DNA of 64,000 nucleotides from Lactifluus volemus. Lineage: Eukaryota; Basidiomycota; Agaricomycetes; Russulales; Russulaceae. Below, piece by piece: positions 1-15,034 of this stretch. Within the stretch, counting starts at the first letter, position 1; every line of letters begins with the position of its first letter. The stretch spans positions 186,001-250,000 of the forward strand of contig WTXI01000016.1 of assembly GCA_022376515.1 (NCBI GenBank). Reading direction: 5' to 3'. The translations under genes and the position numbers were made by a program. Below the pieces are notes generated by a model. The model was not told the origin of the DNA, did no database searches, and worked only from the letters and a program-made list of their open reading frames with translations.

Positions 1-331
1 CACTGGCACTGACATAGGTGTTCGTCATAAAGAGATGACGCATATGCTAGAGTTGGAGAGCTCAGTGGGTGGTTCAAACCAGGGTTGAGAGCAGCCGAGG
101 CACAATCAGAGGCAGAGGGAGAGATATCGACGTTCTCTTCAGGAAGACTCGCTTCAGAGGTGGTATCTGTCCATGACATTGATTCATCCTTTGTCGGGTT
201 GACGTATCAGGAATGTAGTAACATGAATATAAGCATCATACACTCACCGCCTCTTCATCACTGTCTCCAATCAGGCAGTTTGTGGTCCTGAAAGAATGCG
301 CGGCTTTTGTGAAGAAGTCAAACAGAAACAT
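1..331 (-). CDS. 5' end of an unknown protein gene, cut by the window edge
   Basis: The product is not recognised. The minus strand shows an ATG at 331, an 84-nt first exon (28 codons, 331-248) starting MFLFDFFTKAAHSF, a GTGAGT..AAAG intron (247-189, 59 nt), and a second exon that stays open to base 1. Exon 2 is acidic and serine-rich (it begins DESMSWTDTTSEAS) and looks disordered. The phase is preserved across the intron and there are no stops over about 60 codons, which supports a real gene. The rest lies outside the window, so no function can be proposed. Confidence 0.55.
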
Positions 332-1730
332 TTCGGAGGTGTAACTGGCTGGAGATCGCAACGGAGAGACAGACGGGGGCGTCGGAGGCAAGATAACTAG
401 CGAAAGCTGCAGCAATTGAGCCCTTTTTATAGTGAAGGCCAACGCATGCAGTGGCGAGGTCACCTAGAGAAGCGCCCAGCCACAAAAGTCGGGGTGGCGA
501 GATGGCGCCCAAGCACTGGACATAACGGTGACAAAAAGCGTACCCCCAAATAACGGGGTAGTCAGTGCCTCATCCACTCGGTGGCACGATCGGAATTTAA
601 AGGTCATTGTCGGCCGTGAATGCAATGAGCGGAACCAGGCCAATGCACATTTGCGCATCCAAAGCGAAAGTCTCTTAGAAAAGGGCACCTTGTCTTCGTG
701 AATGGAATGGTCAGATCAAGGCAGTAGAAGTTTGCGGTCCGCAGTCCAAGCTTTCTGTAAGGGCCGTCTCGATTGGGAATGGAAACATCGCCACCAGAAA
801 CCGATGTTGTAGATGGGCGCTTGCGCTGAGTAGCGAAGACCGATGCCGAGGGCCAAATGAGTGCATCCCTTGTAAGACGCAGCGCAGCGGCCCGGTGGCG
901 AGCGCTTCCACATCCCTAACCAGCCAAACTCGTCAGCCTGGCGTTGTCACTGCTTTCGTCCTGTCTCACTTGCTGTGATACGGCGATCCCCGCCCACCTG
1001 ACTGAGCTCGGTGTTCGTTGATCCAGACACGATGACCCAAGGAACCCACTGTTTTATGCCTCTTGCTAAACTTTAGTTCTAATGCCCATCCACTGCCACC
1101 AACACTCGGTTTTCGTGCAGGAGCGCGATGGGCGCGTGCTTAGAGAGGGAGCCAAGCTTTGAACCTGTCCCAATCTGGGAGTATCGTCAGTGAGAGCCGC
1201 GGTTGCCGCTTCTACTCTTGGGTGCCACTGGCCGTCACGCGTTCATACTTTCCCTTGAGTAGGCATCTTCCCTTGCGCTAGTCGGGGATGCAACGGATGT
1301 GATCTGTATAACCATAACTGGGATTCTTGATGTATTGGTACAACCTATGTCCCCTCCGGCATAAATAAGCACACATCAGCAAAAGGGAAATAATTTTTCG
1401 GCTTTCCACTTGTTTTCATCGGGCTTCCGGAAACCTGAAAACCCGCAACGCTATGGATGAGCACCGCATGTCCGAGTCGTGGATAGTCATCTACCCAGGT
1501 TTTCCGTAAATTTCCTGGTTTCTGAATTTTATTTTATTGGTTTTCTCAGCCCCGGAAACTAAATTGTGATGCGATCAAAATGCTCATTTCTCGACGTAGC
1601 TGAAGAACATTTCTGTGTACCTATTTGGCGCCCGAACCAACAAGAGAATGTGACGTGAATACCATGCATTACCGTGCATTCAGCGTGAAGCTGAGTCGTC
1701 ATTCGGACGGTTTATCATCCTATGCCAGGA
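332..1730. other. Intergenic stretch between the edge gene and the CFA synthase 3' end
   Basis: No convincing gene is visible; the short ORFs here have no family features. Bases 1375-1445 carry a GGAAACC/GGTTTTC-rich segment (CATCAGCAAAAGGGAAATAA onwards) that recurs at 4284-4380, which makes it a dispersed non-coding repeat. The segment next to 331 probably contains the promoter of the edge gene. Confidence 0.4.
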
Positions 1731-3653
1731 TTACGCGTCAGTGAGTTCGAAGACTGGCCAGACGTATAGAACACATACAGGGCGAATGAATGTTAACATA
1801 TGATTAGTCATATAGCCAGCCTCCATCGCTGCGCTTGAATAGGCAAACATGTAACGCCACTTCTTGCAAAACATCTCAAACACTGCGGGATCCATTTTCA
1901 TTGAGGGAAGGTCCTTCGCAAGGACTTCGGGAGTGACGTTTGCCACAAACCGCTTATCCCATTCTCTCAGGGTCCTCGCATAGTCTGCAGAAAAGGTCAA
2001 CAAGTCTGGAGTGTGCTGGGTGAGAATGGTCCAGGCCCACTTACGAAACGCGAGATTCTTCACGCATTCGAGAGTGAAGCGACCCTGTGTGGCTGTATTC
2101 ACTGCGTTCATGAGAACAACAGCAGACGGAAAGGACGCCCCGGCCACATATGTTTGCTCAGAAAGTTAACAGGTCTACCAAAAAAATGGATATCCCTGTG
2201 AGGAGAGGAGATGAAGCAGTAAGACATCACACACTGGTATTCGGAATATCTTAATTCGTGATGGCACGTGGTGGACACTACAGCGGTAGCGTTCCTTGAT
2301 TTGAGTGTCCTGTCCATGGTCTTGAAGTAGGTTGAATAATACTTGTGAAATCGACACCTTGTCAGTTTCTCATTTCTTGTGCCTCCTAAGAGCACAAGCT
2401 ACTCCACCTTTGGGCCAACATGCTATGGGGCGTGGGATCAATAGACTGTTTCGAAAAGTATGTATCTCTGGAAATTTCACCTCAATCATCTCGATGCTTA
2501 CAAAGGCGTCAAATTTCTTCTCAAATTCCTTGGGTATATCCCGATAGTCCATAAGGTGCACCCGAATGAGATCTTGCAGACCGGCGTCGCGTATGCGTTC
2601 CTCCGCTAGCGCTTTCTGTTCATTGATAGTGTAAGTGTGTCAACTTCACATCCAGTAGTCCGTGCGGCCTGTCCACGAGAATAAGTTAGCACCGCGATGC
2701 ACCGATGATAGACAAATATTCTAACAGACCTCAATAGCGAAGCCCCCCCAGCCCGTGCCAATTTCCAGAACACGTTGTCCAGGCTTAATACGTGCCTTTT
2801 TGAGAATGTAATGAATCTTCCGTAGTTGCGCCGTCTCAAGATCTGCACTGCGATCCTTTGATTCAGGCAGCAAATCACCGTGAACACCTCCCTCCTCGTC
2901 GCTGAACAGAGCTGACGAGTACGTCATCTCTTTGCTCAGGAAGGCCTAACAAGAATTACTAATCAACTCCAAGCAGCAGGGAATATCTCTGATGGCAGGA
3001 AGCGAACATGACAGTACCTTGAACAGTTCATTCGAGAGGTCATAGCTTTCAATGGCATTGAGCCGGGCTTGAGTGAGGGTTTGCCCAAAGAGAGCAAGGG
3101 ACAGGCCAGACACTGCCAATTTGAGCCGGTTGAAGACAGAGTTGAGAGAGGCCATGCCAGACTGATTGTCGAGCCAGAGCTAGAACGGAATGCCGTCGAC
3201 ACCGTAACCTATCCATCGTGGATAAGAAGAGCACATACATCTATGACGTTCCCTAGTGTGTCCGAATCAAGCTCAATATCACCGATCATGTATGCCTCGC
3301 TAACTGCAAAGGTATGACCATCGCGGTTGTTCTCCCAGGATGATATGACGTACAGCCTATGTCTCCTTGACTAGGTGGCGGAAGTCAATCATCTCGTCCA
3401 TTGCCTCGCAGCCGACACTCACAAGAACAATTGCTTCCAGAATGAATCGCTCACTACAGTGATGTGAACACAATTTGCCTTGTCTTGAGACGATCCAAAT
3501 TGGTAAACCTGGTCGCCTTCGTTAATTTCTAGATATCCAATCTTGACGGCTCGCTGGAGAACAGCCAAGACGGAGTTCCGTGCTGCCAGACGCATAGCTG
3601 TGTTAGAGCGAGGCAAACAGGGATGCGGGCAACTTACCAAAGGCAGTAAGCAT
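1731..3653 (-). CDS. Cyclopropane-fatty-acyl-phospholipid synthase-like SAM methyltransferase
   Basis: Likely transfers a methyl(ene) group from S-adenosylmethionine onto unsaturated acyl chains of phospholipids, as in the CFA/mycolic acid cyclopropane synthase family. The exon around 2721-2927 carries the SAM-binding motif I (RVLEIGTGWGGFAIEVC). The preceding exon has the family's YSSALFSDEE segment, 2370-2561 gives MDYRDIPKEFEKKFDAFVSIEMIE, and the last exon has FANRxxWP-type and KWRYMF..EAGY segments. The N-terminal exon (MRLAARNSVLAVLQRAVKIG) matches the domain found ahead of the catalytic part in fungal members. A start at 3653 (MLTAF, then a GTAAGT intron) is the best I can see, but it is not certain. 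The C-terminal stop at 1731 gives a short tail, and a further intron there is possible. An inverted broken copy lies upstream. Confidence 0.8.
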
Positions 3654-3861
3654 TGGGCCCAAACTGGGGGTAAGGCGGAAAAAAATAGACATCAGGTAAA
3701 AGAGAACAGGGAGAACCGGGCAAGGATGTCAAGACACATGGGGAAGGCGAGCGATTTTATGAAACCCGTTAAAAGGTGGCGCCGCTGGGGCAATTCCTCG
3801 TGTCGCGGCCCGCGAGATTCAAGTAGAAAGGCACAGGCTGATAGAGCCATATTGTACTTTG

Positions 3862-4079
3862 CAGAGTTGTCATGATGACGGGTCTAGCATCTGATGCCCA
3901 AAATTATCACATCAACGCCTGCTAGTAGTACTCGCTTGTGCTATGTACATGTAATATACACGTGATGTAATTTTTTCCTGACCGCCCATCGGATTCGCTG
4001 CATTCGCATCTGATGCTTGATGGGTCAGGTGATGGCCGACCCTCGCTGATGGGGGGTCAGGCTGGTGCTGATCACTCTG
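3862..4079 (-). mobile_element. MITE-like non-autonomous element, copy 1
   Basis: This roughly 218-bp AT/GC-mixed element is the inverted, diverged counterpart of the copy at 5284-5574. Shared segments include CACATCAACGCC, ACATGTAATATACACGTGATGT, CTTGATGGGTCAGGTGATGG and CCGACCCTCGCTGATGGGGG. Its ends, CAGAGTTGTCATGATGACGG and the degenerate TGATCACTCTG, correspond to the 11-bp terminal repeats of the better-preserved copy. It has no coding capacity. It sits about 210 bp upstream of the CFA synthase start and may overlap that promoter. Confidence 0.6.
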
Positions 4080-4283
4080 AGTACTTTGTACATGAAACGT
4101 GTGGACCCAGTACCGCGGTCTTCATGGGGCTAGCCGCTAGCCTCAGCCATCTGTAGTACGCAGCCACGTTCCTATCGTTACGCTCGGGCTCGGTGTCACA
4201 CAGCCGTCCGAATGCTAGGCTAGTTCGAGAGTTACTGTATGCACTGTAGATGAAAGCTTTGGACTACCGCGGTCTTAATGGGG

Positions 4284-4380
4284 CATCAGCAAAAAGGGAA
4301 AATAGTTTCCAGATTTCCACTGGGTTTTCAGTGGTTTTCAGGACCTCGGAAACTCGGAAACCCCTGGAAACTCGGAAACT
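4284..4380. repeat. Dispersed GGAAAC-rich repeat
   Basis: This short segment begins CATCAGCAAAAAGGGAAAAT and continues with repeated TTTCCA, GGTTTTCAG and CTCGGAAAC units. A clearly related, diverged segment is at 1375-1445, and a weaker GGGTTTCCGG...CCGGAAACCC hairpin lies near 24831-24867. There is no coding capacity. Origin unknown; it could be a decayed MITE family. Confidence 0.4.
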
Positions 4381-4696
4381 GGCCCATGTCATCATCGCTG
4401 TGAGTCACTTTCTAGATCGCATCTGAAAAAGTTAGGCACAACAAGGCCTTATTTAGACAGTTCTACTGGCTAATGATCAATACTGTACAGTGGTTTTTAT
4501 TTTATTTTAAATCTGCATTTGTATAACCGCAATATGTGACTATGACAAAGACGCGGACCCCGAACTACGGGATTGGTACAGGCGGAGAGTAGCGTAAAAA
4601 CTAGACGGAAGCGTGGCGTTAGGAGGCGGGAAGAGTATACTGTATTAACGGCGTTTATTAAATTTCATTTACTGGCTCGAAGAAATGAGGACGGTC

Positions 4697-4770
4697 ACTA
4701 CCTAATCAAGGCAAAGCCGCGTTCCGGGTATGATAATACAAATCTACGATCTTTGCCTTGATTAGGTAGT
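4697..4770. repeat. Perfect 20-bp inverted repeat (hairpin)
   Basis: The arms ACTACCTAATCAAGGCAAAG (4697-4716) and CTTTGCCTTGATTAGGTAGT (4751-4770) are exactly complementary, separated by 34 nt. A short (CAGTA)n-like run follows. It may be the core of another small foldback element between the CFA gene and its broken copy; no gene is associated. Confidence 0.75.
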
Positions 4771-4800
4771 TACCGTACAGTACAGTACAGTGACACAGCT

Positions 4801-5680
4801 ACTGTACTGCATGCATCTGGCAGCAAGGAACTCCATGTTGGCCTGTCTTCAGCAAGCCATCAAGATCGGATATCTAGAAATTAAAGGAGGCGATCACTGT
4901 AATATCGCTTACACAGAAATGATAAATTGTCAGGGCTTTGTGAATAAAAAGAGAATCAACTTCAAATCAGTCCAAGAAAAGTAGCAGTCTGCATACTTAT
5001 TATGAGCAAAATTGAGGGGAAGCTCTTGCCTGAGGCCCGTCAGTGTGCAAGTGCAAACTCACAGTAATGATAAACCAGGAAGCGGTCCAGCGGTCACACT
5101 TTTCATTACTAAGTAAACGATATTCTAATGAGCGATTCATATGGAAGCACTTGCAATTGCTCTTGTGAGTGTCGGCTGCGAATCAGTGGTCGAGATGATT
5201 GACTTCCGCCAGGACTTAGGCTGTACGTCATGTCATCCTCGGAGAACGATCGCGGTGGTCATACCTTTGCAGTTAGCGAGGCACAGGGTTGTCAGCGTCA
5301 GCCTGACCCCCCATCAGCGAGGGTCGGCCATCACCTGACCCATCAAGCATCAGTTTTTTCATGCGAATCCGATGAGGGGACAGGAAAAAATCACATCACG
5401 TGTATATTACATGTACATCTTGGGTCCGCAAGCATCGTGTAACACTCACCTTCCAAAATAAGGAGGAGTATCCCACATTGCCTGATGCATGACTAATGCA
5501 TCAGGCGTCGATGTGATGATTTTGGGCATCAGATGCTCAGATGCCGGGTCAGACCCGTCATCATGACAACCCTGGGCGGTGGTCATACCTTTGCAGTTAG
5601 CGAGGCATACTGTATATGATTGTGCTTGATTCGGACACGCTGGGGCTCTGGCTCGATAATTCCGCCACAGGAGAGAATCC
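4801..5680 (+). pseudogene. Broken inverted partial copy of the CFA synthase gene
   Basis: Plus-strand fragments match the 5' half of the minus-strand CFA synthase at 1731-3653. The piece starting at 4808 reads MHLAARNSMLACLQQAIKIG against MRLAARNSVLAVLQRAVKIG in the intact gene. 5141-5280 matches the next exon and intron (GTGAGTGTCGGCTGCGA, GATGATTGACTTCCGCCA), and 5576-5680 continues with GCTTGATTCGGACAC and CTCTGGCTCGA. The copy is fragmented by frame breaks, lacks the methyltransferase core and is interrupted by a MITE-like insertion at 5284-5574. With the intact gene it forms a large imperfect inverted repeat. Confidence 0.75.
5284..5574 (+). mobile_element. MITE-like element, copy 2, inserted in the CFA pseudogene
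   Basis: A 291-bp element bounded by perfect 11-bp terminal inverted repeats CAGGGTTGTCA (5284-5294) and TGACAACCCTG (5564-5574). Outside it, a 32-bp segment is directly repeated: 5252-5283 and 5576-5607 (GCGGTGGTCATACCTTTGCA, ending AGCGAGGCA). In the parental CFA gene this segment occurs once, so the repeat flanks the insertion. There is no ORF of note. An inverted diverged copy lies at 3862-4079. No transposase is visible in this window. Confidence 0.7.
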
Positions 5681-6010
5681 CGGTCTGGAAGCAGCTAATT
5701 CTCCGATCGGAGTATTAGCATAGAACCTCATGGAGGGCACGTCGTGGTAGTATATTCGTCACCTGACCCTGGCACAGGCCCTGCCAGCTTACAGTACTAG
5801 GCTGCCCTTCATTGCAGCGGGTTGGTTCCGGTGACGGTCATGCGCCCCACCAAGCTGTCGTCACTGTAGTAACATGACTGCAAGGTAAAGAGGTCTTGCC
5901 ATCTCTGGCACCGCGCAGGGGAGTCCCCTCACTATAGAAGGGCCGTGGTAGAGATCTTGTAGTAGTTACGGGCCGGAATAGCGGGAATAACGAAAGCTAG
6001 AACGAGTTGG

Positions 6011-10094
<4,084 letters not shown>

Positions 10095-10274
10095 GGTAGA
10101 GTATGCATTGAACGAACATAGATGCAATAAAGGAATCATTAAATGCAATGATGAAACCTATGCAAGATGTTGTGAAGTTATGATCATGTTACATCCACAT
10201 CCTCTCTCCCCTCAAACCCATACCTCCTGCTACCGTTACGCCCCGTCCCATACCTACTACCAGGAGATGACCGA

Positions 10275-13200
10275 TTACAGCTTCTGCAACCCCTTCATCG
10301 CGTTGGCGATCGCGAAACTCGATTTTGCCATCACCTGTCGACTTTCCTTGGTGACCTCGGGCAGCGTTTGCATCTCGCTCAGCTGGTTGGCGTGTTCGCT
10401 CAGCTCGCGCAGGATGTCGCTCCCCTTGCGCGCCTGGCTCGCCGGCAGATTGTCGTGGCAGACGGCGACGATGCTCGACACGATCGTGATGATCTGCGTC
10501 AAGTTCTCGTTTAGTGTCGGCGACGGTGTAGGACTCCGCACGCCCGACAGCACGCTCTGAATCGCATAGATGATCGACTCGGTCTGTGCCTCTAAGTATG
10601 GCTAGATATAACATACACACACACACTTCGTGAGCAAACAACGCGACTGGCATAAAACACGAGAGAACATACCCTGAGCTCGGTCCAGGCATCTTCGGAC
10701 CCCTCGCCAGTTGCCGAATCAGGGCGCGCGACGCCGGTACCATTCGTCGCGCTCTGATCGAAAATCGTCGGGGCGGCCGAGCTGTCGTCGGAACTGGACT
10801 CTGATTGCACAGGCTGCTCACGCTCGTCGCGCACTGGTTCCCGTTCCCGGTCGCTCCGCCACGACGATGATTCACTCAGGCCACGTTGATGCGTGGCAGA
10901 CGATCGTACCTCTTCCACTGTGCGGAGCGCGGGCACAAAGCCATTGGTGGCGTGGGTCCCGGTCCCGGTAGAGGACGACGAAGGGGCAAAGTGGTCCTGC
11001 TCAGCCTTTGTCGCGCGCCGAAGAAGGACGACGCGTCCGAGCTCGGTGATCGCAGCGGAGACGTGGCTCGCCGCCGCGTCGAGCAGGCTCACAGGAGACA
11101 GGCCTGAGCTCGTCGCGTGCGTCTTGGTAGCTACGACGAGATTCGACAGCGTCGCTTCCACGCGTTCCTCGAGCGCGCGCACATCCTCGGGATCCGAATT
11201 TCGTTGCGAGTGGGAACGAACGTCGTCGAGGATGGTCGTCACGGCATTGACGATGGATTTCATCGGCGTGAGCACGCGCGTCGGCGCGTTGGAGCGGCCC
11301 GCGGAGAGGAGCGAGTCGATGGCGGTCAAGAAAGCCGTGAGATGCACGTCTGGAATCGCACCATCTGCAGAAACCGGTAGCTGGTCATCGAATTTGGGTT
11401 TCTGCAAGAAGAGTGCGGAAGTAGCTGCGGTTCGGTTGTGAGAAAAGTATAACGAAAGTATGGCCATGAGCGCGCACACCTTTCACGGAGCGGAGTTCTG
11501 TCTTGGCCTGCTCATATTTCCGCTTATATTCCTTGAGTTGTGCATCAAGGTCGCGGATGACGACGAGGTCAGAGTCCTTGGACAACATGAGCTCGTCGTT
11601 CCGCCGAGAGAGGTCAGACACCTCGGAAATTAAGGCTTCCATATCTGAGCGCAGTTGTTCAACAACTTCAGAGTCGGCCTATTGATGAAATCAGATAGCA
11701 CGAAAAGAGTGAGGGCGTCGAACGCACAGCCGAGGCACGCTCCTCTTCGAGTCGTTCACAACGTTCACGCATGATCTGTAACTCTTCTTCATCTTGTTGA
11801 GCGCGCCGCACTTCCCGGTCTCGACCACGCTGAGATTCTTGCCGCATGTTATCGAGCTCCTTCTGAAGTGCCAACATTGCAGCACTGTGCTCTTCGGCCC
11901 GCTACAAAGAAATTGACTTGTAAGCTCGAGGAATGAGGTCAGCACGACGAACATACCCGGCGAAACTTGTCAAGCTCCTCCTCCAATTGCTTGACACGCC
12001 GATCCGACTGTTCGTGCTGACGTGCACGTACGTCACTATCCTCAAGCTCGCGTTCGAGGCCAGCTATGCGGGTTTGCATCGTGGCGATTCGGAATTCGTA
12101 ATCTCGGCGAATCCTCTCGTGGTCCTCGTTGAGAGCAGCGCTCGCTCTACCCCCAGCCAATCTGGTCGAGCGGTCGCTTGCGACGCTTGCGCGCCCAAAG
12201 GACATCTTATCATAATATTCGTCACTGCGTGCCCCGCCATCGGTGTCGGGATCTTGACCCAAACGTCTTGCCAAGGCGCCGAGGCCACCTTCAACCTCAT
12301 CGGTCTCCCCATCGCCGTCTTCGGGTGCACTTTCGCTGCGACCATAAGGAACTTCGATGTCTTCTTCGGCTATGGTGCTCTTGTTGGGAATGATGATACC
12401 GCTGGTGGCAGTCGCACTTTGGGCATTGGCTGTGCTGGTCGAGTCAGTCCCGCTCGCAACACTCGGTCGGCGAGCGAGGTCTTGTTGTTGAGAGCGGGGA
12501 GGTGCAGTCGTATCCTGCGATGGCTTGCGTCTGGAGGAAGGATACAGGTCACGATCGGAAATAGGTTCGTTTGGGCCTGTTTCTCCGTAAGGATCATCTC
12601 CGCGCCGCCCTATCGCAGGTGGGTTGTAGTCGTCTTGGCTACGACGAGGGCGCGCGCTACCGTTGGGAGCGTCTCTTTCTTCGGAGGTACGGGGGAAGCG
12701 GAGGGGTACTGGGGGCTCTCTGTCACGTTCGCGTGGGGCAGCGGGAAAGTCAGGAGAAGGGAAATCATCATAGGCCGAGGCTGGAGAGGTAATAGAGTTG
12801 TCTGGAGGCTGGGAAGAGATGTTAAAGATAGGGTGAAAGAAGAATGATAACATACCTCTTCCTTGAACTCTGGATAGCGGCGAATGAGCTCATGATATAC
12901 GTCGCTGGACAGATCTTGGAATCGGTTTGTTGGGAGAGTGGCGAGCTTCTGACGAGCTTGATTTCGTTTTGGATGAAACTCCTCGCGGACGGGGAGAAAG
13001 GGGACTAAAGATTGGGTGGTGAATTACGGCATCGAAACGAGGACAACGACGAACGCTGATTTGTCTCCGACTTTCGTCTGGTCAGTTCATCGTAGACATC
13101 TGTTGACAGTTCCTGGAACTGCTGGCGAGTGAGTCTTGTGAGTTTCTGTCGGGCAGTTGAACGAGAATTTGCTCGTTCTAGAAAAGGGATGAGAGAAGGA

Positions 13201-13429
13201 TTGGTGGATGTGATAAAAAGAGGACCGGACCTTTGGCAAGATATGAGGCGAGATATTTGCTGAGCTCTTCATAATGTATGCGCGCGATGAGACGTGGTTC
13301 GAGGGGAGGAGATGAAGTTAAAGATTTGTCCCGAAGAGGTTTATAAGATTCTGTACGATAGTTTGAAATCCCAGAGAAAGTGGTATTTGTAGGAGAAGGA
13401 GCTCTTGTACTTGTTGTAGATCTCTTCAT
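10275..13429 (-). CDS. SPA2: SPA2-like polarisome scaffold (GIT/SPA2 homology domain)
   Basis: A scaffold of the polarisome at hyphal tips; it would link MAP-kinase modules, formins and other polarity factors. Exon 1 starts MKRSTTSTRAPSP at 13429. Two SPA2 homology repeats follow near the N-terminus: ARQKLTRLTRQQFQELSTDV at about 13090-13175 and a second (FQDLSSDVYHELIRR) at about 12870-12960. A long disordered, charged region (11939-12840) contains RSE-rich and coiled-coil segments, continuing at 11385-11880. The C-terminal domain ends SFAIANAMKGLQKL with VTKESRQVMAKSSF, which is typical of fungal SPA2. Introns are short. It is divergent from the lipase, with 184 bp between start codons. A truncated copy is at 16393-17619. 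Confidence 0.88.
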
Positions 13430-13613
13430 GGTGGAGTTGAATATATGCGCGACTACGGGCACCTTGGGGACAATCAAGAGTTTAGCTGATGACCACGACC
13501 CAAACACATGGATCAACGGCATTTGCCGACTTACACCGGGAGATCTACCCGGTTTACCCGTACCCGGTGTCTGCCCTAAAAACCAAAAATCGCCTGCCGG
13601 GTTGCCCTTCTGC
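13430..13613. promoter_or_regulatory. Bidirectional promoter region between SPA2 and the lipase
   Basis: Only 184 bp separate the two divergent start codons, so both promoters must share or overlap this segment or extend into 5' UTRs. It contains a repeated ACCCGGTTTACCCGTACCCGG segment (about 13545-13566) on the plus strand. I could not assign a known factor. Confidence 0.5.
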
Positions 13614-15034
13614 ATGGCTGACGTCCCCTTTCTTTCACGCCTTCGCTCTCACGAGTATGTAGCCCTCTTCGTCGGTTTTATATTTATCATACTAGAGGGC
13701 ACTCTTCAATTCCTCATTTTTTTTCTTCCTAAACCCGTCATTAATTGGTTTTATATCAAATCTCGCGCGCTCTTTCTTCACTTCGTGGGCGCCAGTACGT
13801 CAAAACCGGAAACAAGGCGAAAGGCCGATCGTATACGCAAAGCGGACGACTTTGAAGAGCTTTGCGCTTTATTTGGTTATCGCAACGTTGAAGAACACGT
13901 TGTCCTTACAAAGGATGGCTATCTACTCGGCATACACCGTATTCCTGGCCCAAAGGACGAGCCTCGCCCAGCACCCGGTACTTCCTCCGGCAAACCGGTC
14001 GTCTACCTGCACCATGGCCTTCTCATGAATTCTGAGATTTGGGTCTGTCTAACAGAGTCTTACCGGTCGGTCGCCTTTGTCCTCGCAGAGTTGGGTTATG
14101 ACGTCTGGCTGGGCAACAATCGCGGCAACAAGTACTCCAAAAAGTCGATCCACCACGATCCCAACTCGTCCAAGTTTTGGGACTTTTCCATCGATGATTT
14201 TGCATGGCATGATATCCCGGATTCGATCGAATATATTCTTCAGATCACCCGCGCAAACACCCTCAGCTACGTTGGTTTCAGCCAGGGGACTGCTCAAGCG
14301 TTCGCCGCCCTGAGCATTCATCCTCAGCTGAACCAAAAGGTCAACGTCTTTATTGCCCTTGCACCCGCAATGCGCCCCAAGGGTCTTTCTGCCCCTCTTG
14401 TTGATGGTCTCATGAAAGCATCGTGAGTCTTTATTCCTCTTCCCCACCTCGGGCTACCGTTCACCCTTGTACTCTTGTTGGTAGACCCTCCCTCCTCTTC
14501 CTCGTCTTTGGTCGTCGCGCCATCCTTTCCTCGGCTCTCATGTGGCAATCCATTTTGTATCCACCCATATTCTGTCGCGTCATCGACGCCGCTCTCATCT
14601 TTCTTTTTTCCTGGCACTCCAAGAACATCGCCTTCACGCAGAAGATGGCGGCTTATTCCCACCTCTATTCCTTTGCTAGCACCAAGGCTGTCGTGCATTG
14701 GTTCCAAATCATGCGCTCCGGACGTTTCGTCATGTACGACGACGACATGTCTATTCCCGCACTCAGGTCGAGCGCACACACCCCTCGTTCAGGGTATCGC
14801 CCCGCCAGATTCCCGACCCGCAATATTGCGACTAGCATCGTCCTCCTTTACGGTGATACCGATGCGCTCGTCGACATTGAAGCGATGCGAAACGAGTTGC
14901 CTAAAGACCGCCTTGAGATTCGCCGTCTGACCGGATACGAGCATCTCGATGTCATCTGGGGCAAGAACGTCCACCTGGACGTGATCCCGCAAATCACCCG
15001 CGCTTTACGCGAACACTGTAAGACACCAGGGTGA
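13614..15034 (+). CDS. Membrane-anchored sterol ester hydrolase / acid lipase (alpha/beta hydrolase)
   Basis: Likely hydrolyses steryl esters or triacylglycerol, in the family of yeast TGL1/YEH1/YEH2 and lysosomal acid lipase. Two exons (intron 14423-14484, GTGAGT..GTAG) give about 452 residues, normal for the family. A hydrophobic segment at residues about 17-45 would anchor it in a membrane. The ab-lipase entry motif is seen (GYRNVEEHVVLTKDGYLLGI). The oxyanion-region HHGLLMNSE, nucleophile elbow GFSQG, acid GDTDALVD and histidine YEHLD complete the triad. ATG at 13614 is the first in frame after the SPA2 divergence point. The gene lies between SPA2 and the truncated SPA2 copy. Confidence 0.88.

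Noticed and set aside
60..100. tRNA-like GGTTCAAACC box
   Set aside because: It lies inside a coding exon and no cloverleaf can be drawn around it. A similar GGTTCAAACC near 20188 also lacks the other arms.
10189..10875. 228-codon minus-strand ORF
   Set aside because: It overlaps the SPA2 C-terminal exons in a different frame; the SPA2 frame ending AMKGLQKL is clearly the coding one.
10893..11441. 182-codon plus-strand ORF
   Set aside because: Antisense shadow of another SPA2 exon.
11933..12847. 304-codon plus-strand ORF
   Set aside because: It mirrors the long SPA2 exon on the other strand; its composition follows from SPA2 codon use and it has no domain.
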